From Pseudopedobacter sp036379295 (GTDB lineage Bacteria > Bacteroidota > Bacteroidia > Sphingobacteriales > Sphingobacteriaceae), in the NCBI GenBank assembly GCA_036379295.1, contig DASVGY010000205.1:1-12866 (forward strand): a stretch of 12,866 bases of DNA. Reading direction: 5' to 3'. The position numbers and the translations under genes were made by a program. The notes under the pieces are model-generated. The model did no database searches. It saw only the letters and a list, made by a program, of their open reading frames with translations, and was not told where the DNA came from. Within the stretch, counting starts at the first letter, position 1. Every line of letters begins with the position of its first letter. Of this stretch, positions 1-5,943 are shown piece after piece.

Positions 1-477
1 ATGTGCGCCGCCGAAATAGTAATTTTTAATCTTTTTTCCACCTACAGTTAAAACTTGCTTGCTTTTAAAACCATACCGCGGAGCCTCGTAACCTTTTGCA
101 GTTGCAAGAGCAATGGTTTGCCTACTCGCGTAAGATGGAATGTGTAGTTTGTGAAATACTTTTAAACCAGCCAGGCAATCAGCATGAAAATGATTGATAA
201 CAACTCCTACTATTTCAGCCTTTAAACTATCTTGAATAATATTGATGAGCTTGGTTGTTGCCTCTTCATTTGCAGGCGTATCAAACACTAAAGCTTTGTG
301 GTCATTAATAAATATTAATCCGTTGCAGGAGACTTTTCCCCAGTCTTTTGTTTGTAAAAATGATTCGTGTACGAATGTTTTCGGACTTATTTTGGTGATG
401 TCTATTGCTCTTTCCTGAGCGTTTACTTTTATCGTAATTAGTAAAACAAACAGGCAAACCAAGGTTTTTAATTTCAT
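1..477 (-). CDS. Class B1-type metallo-beta-lactamase fold hydrolase, N-terminal part (3' end beyond window)
   Basis: The reading frame is open from the ATG at 477 to the window edge and gives 159 residues; the C-terminus is missing. Residues 1-20 form a signal peptide (MKLKTLVCLF, hydrophobic core, ending VNA) with Gln21 as likely mature N-terminus, so the protein should be periplasmic; there is no convincing lipobox. The zinc motif HxHxD reads NHFHADCLAG, with His96, His98 and Asp100. The fragment ends in YYFGGAH, where His159 fits the third zinc histidine of class B1 enzymes. The fold and B1-like layout are well supported. Whether it hydrolyses beta-lactams or another substrate cannot be decided, because the Zn2 cysteine and last histidine are outside the window. 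It starts 76 nt after the thrC stop on the same strand. I see no clear terminator or promoter in that gap, so read-through from the thr operon is possible. Confidence 0.85.
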   Translation of the reverse strand, partial: MKLKTLVCLFVLLITIKVNAQERAIDITKISPKTFVHESFLQTKDWGKVSCNGLIFINDHKALVFDTPANEEATTKLINIIQDSLKAEIVGVVINHFHADCLAGLKVFHKLHIPSYASRQTIALATAKGYEAPRYGFKSKQVLTVGGKKIKNYYFGGAH

Positions 478-553
478 CTCAATTTTGATGTCTGCGTAAA
501 AAATAACGTTACCTATAGAGCCATGACGCAGTTAAAAGTAATTTGTTATTGGG

Positions 554-1858
554 TTACCCTTCCAACAAAAACGCCTTAAAAACCTCAAAATTATTATCCA
601 TTTCTACCTGATGCTTGTCTTTTTTATAAAGCTCCGCTACTTGTGCTGGTTCCTCATATTTGATATTCAATTCCTCAAAAACATCGGGAAATTTACATGG
701 ATGTGCCGTTGCCAAAATAATGTAGGCTGTTTTCTTGGTAACAGGTGTGCTTTCTTTTAAATCTTTAACCGCTAAATAACCAGTCGCGGTATGCGGACAA
801 ACTACATATTTCTTGGCGTTATAAACTTCGGTAATGGCTTGTTTAATTTGCTCATCGTTATAAGCATAAGCGCTTAACATTTGCTTTAGCTTCTCAATAT
901 CGTTGTCAAACATATCCAATATACGCACAAAGTTACTTGGGTCACCAACGTCCATTGCGTTCGCTAATGTTTGTACAGAAGGGCGGGGATTGTATTTTCC
1001 GCTACTTAAATACTGCGGAACAATATCATTACTGTTGGTTGCCGCAATAAACTTCTTAATAGGCAATCCCATTTTATAAGCAATCATGCCCGCGGCAATA
1101 TTCCCGAAATTTCCGCTTGGGGTAACAAACACTAAATCATTGAACTCATTTTTAAGTTTGGCATACGTATTTGCATAATAAAACATCTGCGGAATCAATC
1201 GGCTGATGTTAATAGAATTTGCCGAAGTTAAATTCAGTTTTGCGTTCAACTCCTCATCATGAAAAGCTTTTTTAACCAAAGCCTGGCAATCATCAAATGT
1301 TCCGTCTATAGCTAATGCTTCAATATTATTGCCGTTGGTGGTCAACTGCAGTTCTTGTATTAAACTTACTTTCCCCTTCGGATATAAAATGGTGACTTTA
1401 ATGCCCGGAACGTTTAAAAATCCTAAAGCAACTGCACCTCCTGTATCGCCAGACGTGGCTACCAAAATCTGAATTTCCTTTTTTTCTTTTTTCAGGAAAT
1501 GAGCCATCATTCTGCTCATAAACCTGCCGCCAAAATCTTTAAAAGCTAAAGAGGGGCCGTGGAAAAGTTCTAAAACAAAAGTATCATCCTGCAAAGGAGT
1601 TAAGGGCGCATCAAAATTTGCAGCTTCATCTATAATTGCTTTTAAATCCTCCGCAGAAATATCATCTTTCAATAAAGTATAAGCTACATCGAAAGCAATT
1701 TCGGGTAACGATTTTTTGTCCCAACCGGCCATCAAAATTGTATCAATCTGAGGCAAAATGGTAGGCATATACAAACCCTTATCAGCCGGAAGGCTATTAA
1801 AAACAGCGGTTTCCAAATCAACTGATAAATCGTGGTTTTTGGTGGAGTATAGTTTCAT
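554..1858 (-). CDS. thrC: Threonine synthase
   Basis: A PLP enzyme that converts O-phospho-homoserine to L-threonine and phosphate in the cytoplasm, the last step of threonine synthesis. The 434 residues are close to the usual length of the E. coli-type enzyme (about 430). The N-terminus MKLYSTKNHD is typical of the family. The PLP-binding lysine is Lys107 in HGPSLAFKDFGGRF. Further signatures are ATSGDTGGA at 134-142, PSGNFGN at 247-253 (phosphate cradle of fold-type II PLP enzymes) and ATAHPCKFP at 384-392. It is the last gene of thrABC, 52 nt after the thrB stop. The start is fixed by the conserved N-terminus; there is no strong Shine-Dalgarno sequence, as usual in Bacteroidota. No frameshift or missing key residue is seen. 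Confidence 0.97.
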   Translation of the reverse strand: MKLYSTKNHDLSVDLETAVFNSLPADKGLYMPTILPQIDTILMAGWDKKSLPEIAFDVAYTLLKDDISAEDLKAIIDEAANFDAPLTPLQDDTFVLELFHGPSLAFKDFGGRFMSRMMAHFLKKEKKEIQILVATSGDTGGAVALGFLNVPGIKVTILYPKGKVSLIQELQLTTNGNNIEALAIDGTFDDCQALVKKAFHDEELNAKLNLTSANSINISRLIPQMFYYANTYAKLKNEFNDLVFVTPSGNFGNIAAGMIAYKMGLPIKKFIAATNSNDIVPQYLSSGKYNPRPSVQTLANAMDVGDPSNFVRILDMFDNDIEKLKQMLSAYAYNDEQIKQAITEVYNAKKYVVCPHTATGYLAVKDLKESTPVTKKTAYIILATAHPCKFPDVFEELNIKYEEPAQVAELYKKDKHQVEMDNNFEVFKAFLLEG

Positions 1859-1863
1859 TACAG

Positions 1864-1917
1864 ATTTGAGTATTGAGATTTGAGACGCTTTTAGCTTTCG
1901 GCTTTCAGCCTTAAGCT
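1864..1917. repeat. Heptamer arrays filling the thrB-thrC spacer
   Basis: Two 7-nt-period arrays lie here. On the plus strand, 1864-1884 is three units, ATTTGAG, TATTGAG and ATTTGAG. On the minus strand, 1917-1890 is four units, AGCTTAA, GGCTGAA, AGCCGAA and AGCTAAA (consensus RGCNNAA). The thrB stop codon (1913-1911) is the TAA of the first AGCTTAA. Together they account for nearly all of the 52-nt spacer. The same RGCNNAA type recurs after thrA at 3187-3228 and inside the thrA-thrB spacer at 3082-3109. Confidence 0.75.
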
Positions 1918-2846
1918 AAAATTACGGGTCCTGTCTCGTTAATTTCTGATAAATAAATATTGCTTTTAATGCCTTTATCGGCTAACATTTTTTGCAAGTT
2001 GGTAATTACTTTTTGGGCATCATCCGGAGAGCGGTAAAGTGAAAAAACCGTTGGTCCCGACCCTGATATACCGAAACCTAAAGCGCCGTTTTCCATGGCA
2101 TAAGCCTTCATGTGGTCAAATTCTGGAATTAAAATCGAACGGATAGGTTCCACAATTACATCTTTTAAACAACGACCTAGTAAATTATAATCGTGAGTGT
2201 AAAGCGAGCTGACCAAACCAGCGATGTTTCCCCATTGCGTAACCGCATCTTTTAGCAAAACTTTTGAACGGATAATTTGACGGGCATCACGCGTTGGCAC
2301 ATCTACATGCGGATAAAGCAAGGCGCAAAACAATTTTGGAACCGGCAAGGCAATTACTTCTAAAGGTTCGTAGCTTTTGATTAAGGTAAATCCCCCAAAA
2401 AGGGCAGGAGCAACGTTATCTGCATGCCCATGACCGCATGCTAAAGCTTCGCCTTCCATAGCAAAAGGTAACAATTCTAACTTGGTTAGCGGCCTACCTA
2501 ACAACTCGTTTGCAGCAAATAAACCTGCAACCGCACTTGCCGAACTGGATCCCAAACCGCTTCCCATCGGCATTTTTTTAGTTAGTTTTAGGTTAAATCC
2601 TAAATCTTCTCGCCCCAAGTGCTTTAGTAAACTAATTACACTGGCGCTTACCGTGTTTTTTTGCGGGTTTAAAGGCAATTTACCTTCATCGCCTATGATT
2701 TCTGTAATGTTTACGCCGGGTTTGTCAGCCGTTTCCATAAACAACTCGTCGCCGGGTTCGTTAACCGCGAAACCTAAAATATCAAACCCGCACACCACAT
2801 TTGCAACAGTTGCAGGGGCAAAAACTTTTATCGATTCTTTTTTCAT
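1911..2846 (-). CDS. thrB: Homoserine kinase (GHMP kinase family)
   Basis: Phosphorylates L-homoserine with ATP to O-phospho-L-homoserine, the substrate of ThrC, in the cytoplasm. Length 311 residues, matching the usual size of about 310. The N-terminal motif is VFAPATVANVVCGFDILGFA. The GHMP phosphate-binding loop is PMGSGLGSSSAS at 93-104. The homoserine kinase motif EGEALACGHGHADNVAPALFGGF-like block spans about 131-153 and the C-terminal glycine-rich GISGSGPTVFSL lies at 259-270. It sits between thrA and thrC on the same strand but is separated from thrA by 375 nt of repeats; I found no convincing promoter of its own in that spacer. Just upstream of its start is a small hairpin, GAAGGA/TCCTTC around a 3-nt loop at 2863-2877, of unknown role. 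The stop codon overlaps a heptamer repeat. Confidence 0.97.
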   Translation of the reverse strand: MKKESIKVFAPATVANVVCGFDILGFAVNEPGDELFMETADKPGVNITEIIGDEGKLPLNPQKNTVSASVISLLKHLGREDLGFNLKLTKKMPMGSGLGSSSASAVAGLFAANELLGRPLTKLELLPFAMEGEALACGHGHADNVAPALFGGFTLIKSYEPLEVIALPVPKLFCALLYPHVDVPTRDARQIIRSKVLLKDAVTQWGNIAGLVSSLYTHDYNLLGRCLKDVIVEPIRSILIPEFDHMKAYAMENGALGFGISGSGPTVFSLYRSPDDAQKVITNLQKMLADKGIKSNIYLSEINETGPVILA

Positions 2847-2926
2847 TATGCCTTATCCAAAATCCTTCTTGGAAGGAGAATGACTTTCTTATTTTGTGGT
2901 TTGTTTGCGGAAAATTATTCAGTTAG

Positions 2927-2956
2927 CTCTGTGCTCTTTGTGTCCTCCGTGGTTAA
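2927..2956. repeat. ACCACGGAG-type dispersed intergenic repeat
   Basis: On the minus strand the element begins TTAACCACGGAGGACACAAA and continues GAGCACAGAG. It is itself built of about three degenerate 9-10 nt units (CCACGGAGG, ACACAAAGAG, CACAGAG). I recognise this as resembling a short sequence that recurs between genes in many unrelated bacterial genomes, but I cannot count copies from this window. Its function is unknown to me. Confidence 0.5.
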
Positions 2957-2970
2957 ACCAATTTTTATTC

Positions 2971-3062
2971 CATTTGGGCGTTTTAACGGGCTTTACGTTA
3001 TATCTTTTTTTGCCACTTGCAGAAAGCACAGGTGCAAAAAAAGGATCACTTCAATCCATAAC
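2971..3062. repeat. Dispersed Bacteroidota-type repeat with T7/A7 hairpin
   Basis: The core is a hairpin at 3002-3046. TTTTTTTGC (3005-3013) pairs with GCAAAAAAA (3034-3042), extended by ATC/GAT at the base with a one-base bulge, and by ACT/GGT above the stem. Flanks include GGGCGTTTTAACGGGCTTTA on one side and GGATCACTTCAATCC on the other. The layout matches a family of roughly 100-nt intergenic elements I remember from Bacteroidota genomes. Boundaries are approximate, and family membership is recalled, not searched. Confidence 0.45.
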
Positions 3063-3081
3063 GCAAAACCTATATTGTTTT

Positions 3082-3109
3082 ATAAGCTTTTCGCCTTTAG
3101 CCTTCCGTT
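3082..3109. repeat. Heptamer array, four units
   Basis: On the minus strand this reads AACGGAA, GGCTAAA, GGCGAAA and AGCTTAT, four consecutive 7-nt units of the RGCNNAA type. It is the only one of the three RGCNNAA arrays that does not touch a stop codon. Like the array after thrA, it ends in an AGCTTA-type unit. Confidence 0.65.
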
Positions 3110-3136
3110 TCAACCGTTGCTTTATTCTGCTCTTCA

Positions 3137-3170
3137 TCATGTCGATCCGCCGGCTGGTGGAGAAACATGA
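3137..3170. repeat. REP-like palindrome
   Basis: A symmetric hairpin of 34 nt: TCATGT (3137-3142) pairs with ACATGA (3165-3170), and TCCGCC (3146-3151) pairs with GGTGGA (3156-3161, one G-U pair). There is a 3x3 internal loop and a GGCT tetraloop. The size and structure resemble repetitive extragenic palindromes. A T6 run follows on the plus strand (3174-3179), so it could also work as a weak plus-strand terminator. There is no T-run in the operon direction. Confidence 0.55.
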
Positions 3171-3186
3171 CGATTTTTTATTATCC

Positions 3187-3228
3187 TTAAGCTTTTCGTT
3201 TTCAGCCTTTCGCCTTCTGCCTTAAGCT
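3187..3228. repeat. Heptamer array, six units, overlapping the thrA stop
   Basis: Read on the minus strand, six contiguous 7-nt units occur without gap: AGCTTAA, GGCAGAA, GGCGAAA, GGCTGAA, AACGAAA and AGCTTAA. The first unit supplies the last Ala codon (GCT) and the TAA stop of thrA (3224-3222). The array is bounded by AGCTTAA at both ends. The period of seven is exact, although individual units are degenerate. Confidence 0.8.
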
Positions 3229-5678
3229 TTCGACGCTCCTACCTTCACCAAATCAGAGAAAACTCCGGCAGCAGTTACCGCAGCACCAGCGCCCGGGCCT
3301 TTAACTACCATTTGCGTTTCGTTGTATCTTTCTGTGGTAAATGCAATGATGTTATCACTTCCAGATAAGCTGTAAAACGGATGGTCGGCGCCAACGGCTT
3401 GCATTCCTATTTCCACTTTTCCATCTTCCAGTTTACCAATGTAGCGCAATACTTTTCCGGCTTTTGCAGCATCGTTTTTCATCTGCTCAAAATAAGCATT
3501 CTCATTTTTAAGCTCTTGATAAAAAGCATCAACGGTGGGTGCTTTTGCAGCACTTTCCGGAATAATTGCACCTAATTTTACGTCTTCCGCTTCAATTTTA
3601 AATCCCGCGTTACGGGCCAAAATTAACATTTTACGCATAAAATCCACACCTCCCAAATCATCGCGAGGATCGGGCTCTGTATAACCTTTTTCTTGCGCCA
3701 TTTTAACCACATCGTGGAAATTGGCTTCACCTTTAAAATTGTTAAAAATGAAAGAAATAGTGCCAGATAAAATCGCTTCAATTTTGGCAATTTTATCGCC
3801 ACTGATGATTAAATCGTTCAACGTTTTGATAATCGGTAAACCTGCGCCAACGTTTGTTTCGTAATAAAAATCAACACCATGTTTTTGTGCAGTTTCCTTT
3901 AACTCAGCGAAAGCGGCATATTTACCAGAATTGGCAATTTTATTACAAGTGACCACAGAAATACTGGCTTCAAAAACTTCTTTATAAAACTGAGAAGGAT
4001 TTGGGCTGGCGGTATTATCTACAAACACACAGTTAGGCAAATTCAAAGCTTTCATTTGCGCAACAAATTTTCCTAAATCAGCTGCTTCATCGGCCTTAGC
4101 CAAAGCATCCTGATAATTATTTAAGTCGATGCCATTTACATCAATCAACATTTTTTTGGTGTTGATTAAGCCTAAAATCTGGATATTGATAAGGTTATTT
4201 TTAGCCAGAAACTCTTTATGCGCATTAATCTGCCTAAAAAGTTCTTTACCAATATTGCCCACGCCAACGGCAAAAACATTCAGCGTTTTTTGCAATTCGG
4301 CAAAAAAAGCATCATGTACGGCATTTAAGGCTTTTGATAAATCATCATGAGGGATAATTACCGAAATATTAAACTCTGAAGACCCTTGCGCAATTGCTAC
4401 TACATTTACGCCGTTACGGCCCAAAGCGTTGAATAACTTGCCAGAAATACCCGGGGTTTTTTTCATGTTTTCGCCAACGATGGCTAAAATGGAAAGATTA
4501 GCTTCAACCTTTACAGGCTCTAGTTTACCGGCAAGCAATTCCAACTCAAACTCTTGCTCAATTAAAGCAGTAGCTTTTAAGGCATCTGTTGGGTTCACTG
4601 CAAAAGTGATGGAATGTTCCGAAGATGATTGGGTAATTAAAATAATATTTACCTGCTCCCGAGAAAGCAAAGAAAACAAGCGGCCGCTAAAACCTGCTTT
4701 GCCCACCATTCCGCTACCTTGTATATTTATGATGCTGATATGATCAACAGAAGAAATTCCGCGAATAATGGTTTTTGACGGCTTTAAATCATGTTTGATA
4801 AAAGTACCCTCAAATTCTGGCTCAAAAGTATTTTTTATCACAATCGGAATCATCTTTAAAAACGCAGGAATCATAGTTGGCGGGTAAATGACTTTTGCGC
4901 CAAAAAATGAAAGTTCCATCGCTTCTGTGTAAGAAAGTTCTTCCATTGAAAAAGCCTTCTTTACGCGGCGGGGATCTGCGGTCATCATTCCGTTTACGTC
5001 TGTCCAAATCTCAATTTGCCTAACGTTTAAAGCCGCACCAATAATTGCAGCGGTATAATCACTTCCGCCACGGCCCAAAGTAGTTACTTGATTGTGGTTG
5101 TTGCTGGCAATAAATCCGGTAACCACCACCAAATTATTTTGTTGATGTTCAAAATAATCCTGAACTAAATGATTGGTTTGGTTAAAATCTACTTTTGCGT
5201 TTCCAAAAGCATCATCAGTTTTAATTACCGTAGTGGCATCTAAAAATTCTGTTTCGGGTTTAACATTTCTAAGGATGCGGCTCAACATAAAAGCCGAACT
5301 TTTTTCGCCAAAGCTCAACACCGCATCTTTAGTTTTCGGACTTAATTCTTTTAAAGCGGCAACACCGTTTAAAACGTCTTCTAAAGCCTGGAAATAAAGT
5401 TTTAGTTTGGTAATTACTTGGTTTTGTTGCTGCAAATCAACCAATTCCTTAACTACAGCAAAATGTTTTTTCTCTAGCGCAGTTAAGGCGGTAGAAAAAT
5501 CTTTTCCATCAACGGCGTCTTCTGCCATTTGTAACAATTTGTTGGTTACGCCGCCCATTGCAGAAACCACCACAATAATTTGTTCGTTGTGGTCTAAGTT
5601 TGATTTTACAACCGCCTTTAAGGCTTTTAAAGCTTCTACGGAACCTACGGATGTTCCCCCGAATTTTAGAATTTTCAT
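3222..5678 (-). CDS. thrA: Bifunctional aspartokinase / homoserine dehydrogenase
   Basis: Carries out the first and third steps from aspartate to threonine: phosphorylation of aspartate, and reduction of aspartate semialdehyde to homoserine. The 818 residues match ThrA of E. coli (820). Aspartokinase half: KFGGTSVGS at 5-13, VVSAMGGVTNKL at 37-48, TLGRGGSDYTAA at 200-211 and WTDVNGMMTADPRRV at 225-239. Two ACT-like regulatory segments follow at about 312-385 and 395-458; they are the expected site of threonine feedback. Homoserine dehydrogenase half: Rossmann loop GVGNIGKEL at 472-480, TNVGAGLPII at 608-617, and DDLGGVDFMRK at 673-683, where Asp679 and Lys683 match the catalytic pair of the family. 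It is first in the operon and is preceded by a threonine leader-peptide attenuator, which supports threonine rather than methionine control. The C-terminal Ala codon and stop lie in a repeat unit. Confidence 0.97.
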   Translation of the reverse strand: MKILKFGGTSVGSVEALKALKAVVKSNLDHNEQIIVVVSAMGGVTNKLLQMAEDAVDGKDFSTALTALEKKHFAVVKELVDLQQQNQVITKLKLYFQALEDVLNGVAALKELSPKTKDAVLSFGEKSSAFMLSRILRNVKPETEFLDATTVIKTDDAFGNAKVDFNQTNHLVQDYFEHQQNNLVVVTGFIASNNHNQVTTLGRGGSDYTAAIIGAALNVRQIEIWTDVNGMMTADPRRVKKAFSMEELSYTEAMELSFFGAKVIYPPTMIPAFLKMIPIVIKNTFEPEFEGTFIKHDLKPSKTIIRGISSVDHISIINIQGSGMVGKAGFSGRLFSLLSREQVNIILITQSSSEHSITFAVNPTDALKATALIEQEFELELLAGKLEPVKVEANLSILAIVGENMKKTPGISGKLFNALGRNGVNVVAIAQGSSEFNISVIIPHDDLSKALNAVHDAFFAELQKTLNVFAVGVGNIGKELFRQINAHKEFLAKNNLINIQILGLINTKKMLIDVNGIDLNNYQDALAKADEAADLGKFVAQMKALNLPNCVFVDNTASPNPSQFYKEVFEASISVVTCNKIANSGKYAAFAELKETAQKHGVDFYYETNVGAGLPIIKTLNDLIISGDKIAKIEAILSGTISFIFNNFKGEANFHDVVKMAQEKGYTEPDPRDDLGGVDFMRKMLILARNAGFKIEAEDVKLGAIIPESAAKAPTVDAFYQELKNENAYFEQMKNDAAKAGKVLRYIGKLEDGKVEIGMQAVGADHPFYSLSGSDNIIAFTTERYNETQMVVKGPGAGAAVTAAGVFSDLVKVGASKA

Positions 5679-5689
5679 TTTGAAATATT

Positions 5690-5724
5690 AAAAAAAAGCG
5701 CCTCCCGTTTTATCGAGAGGCGCT
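5690..5724 (-). terminator. Attenuator terminator of the thr operon
   Basis: In RNA sense, the 5' arm AGCGCCTCTCG (5724-5714), a 6-nt loop and the 3' arm CGGGAGGCGCT (5707-5697) form an 11-bp stem with one G-U pair, followed by a T-run (5697-5690). It ends 11 nt before the thrA start, so it must be bypassed for thrABC to be expressed. The 5' arm segment CCTCTC (5720-5715) can instead pair with GGGAGG at 5758-5753, just after the leader stop codon. That pairing would act as an antiterminator. Confidence 0.88.
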
Positions 5725-5758
5725 GAATATGTTAATTTAAACCATAAACTACCCTCCC

Positions 5759-5809
5759 TTACGCCAAAAGCGTTGTGGTTGTTGTAGCGTATGTGTTTGT
5801 AACAATCAT
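5759..5809 (-). CDS. thrL: thr operon leader peptide
   Basis: A 16-codon ORF encoding MIVTNTYATTTTTLLA, with seven threonine codons, five of them consecutive (codons 9-13: ACA ACA ACC ACA ACG). It lies between the predicted promoter and the terminator in front of thrA. Its inferred role is to sense charged tRNA-Thr. With scarce threonine, a ribosome stalled at codons 9-13 leaves GGGAGG (5758-5753) free to pair with the terminator's 5' arm. With ample threonine, a ribosome at the stop codon covers GGGAGG and the terminator forms. An additional pairing, TACGC (5791-5787) with GCGTA (5764-5760), could give a pause hairpin. There is no Shine-Dalgarno sequence; the start context is A-rich (CAACAAAATG). 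The name thrL is by function and position, since such peptides share little sequence. Confidence 0.85.
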   Translation of the reverse strand: MIVTNTYATTTTTLLA

Positions 5810-5827
5810 TTTGTTGAATTTATACGC

Positions 5828-5858
5828 CAAAGCTAATATTTCAATTTTTAATTGCAAA
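5828..5858 (-). promoter_or_regulatory. Promoter of the thr operon (Bacteroidota sigma-70 type)
   Basis: On the minus strand, TTTG (5858-5855), a 19-nt spacer and TAGCTTTG (5835-5828) match the Bacteroidota housekeeping consensus TTTG / TAnnTTTG exactly. The predicted transcription start is at about 5821-5823, only some 12-14 nt before the leader-peptide start codon. Confidence 0.7.
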
Positions 5859-5875
5859 TTTTTACCCGATATTTA

Positions 5876-5907
5876 TTGGTGTAATATTAAATTGAAAATT
5901 ACATTTT
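5876..5907 (+). promoter_or_regulatory. Possible promoter of the histidine kinase gene
   Basis: TTG (5876-5878), a 21-nt spacer and TACATTTT (5900-5907) resemble the Bacteroidota promoter pattern with one mismatch in the TAnnTTTG box. It lies 36 nt before the kinase start and back to back with the thr promoter. This is weaker evidence than for the thr promoter. Confidence 0.35.
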
Positions 5908-5943
5908 CCTTATGACATACATGTTAGCGTTGAAGTCTTCTAT

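Larger units (their letters stand above)
2847..3221. other. Gene-free, repeat-filled thrA-thrB spacer
   Basis: These 375 nt between thrA and thrB contain no credible gene. They are a mosaic of dispersed repeats, each listed separately: an ACCACGGAG-type element (2927-2956), an element with a T7/A7 hairpin (about 2971-3062), a four-unit heptad array (3082-3109), a REP-like palindrome (3137-3170) and a six-unit heptad array (3187-3228). Small plus-strand reading frames of about 96 and 109 codons run across it, but their translations follow the repeats and have no recognisable domain. No intrinsic terminator in the operon direction was found, since the hairpins lack a following T-run on the minus strand, so a continuous thrABC transcript is plausible. 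Confidence 0.7.

Noticed and set aside
500..545. Terminator after thrC (CTGCGT paired with ACGCAG)
   Set aside because: The 6-bp stem would close a loop of about 28 nt and has no T-run after it, so it is not a convincing intrinsic terminator.
1864..1917. Repeat array as a possible CRISPR
   Set aside because: The units are 7 nt, contiguous and degenerate, without spacers or cas genes.
2482..2883. A 133-codon plus-strand reading frame opposite thrB
   Set aside because: It is antisense to the strongly supported homoserine kinase and has no recognisable protein features.
3137..3179. Terminator between thrA and thrB
   Set aside because: The T-run follows the hairpin on the plus strand only; in the operon direction no T-run follows, so it would not end thrA transcripts.
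2880..3225. Two overlapping plus-strand reading frames (about 96 and 109 codons) between thrA and thrB
   Set aside because: They run through several intergenic repeats, show no domain or start signal, and their composition follows the repeats. They are not credible genes.
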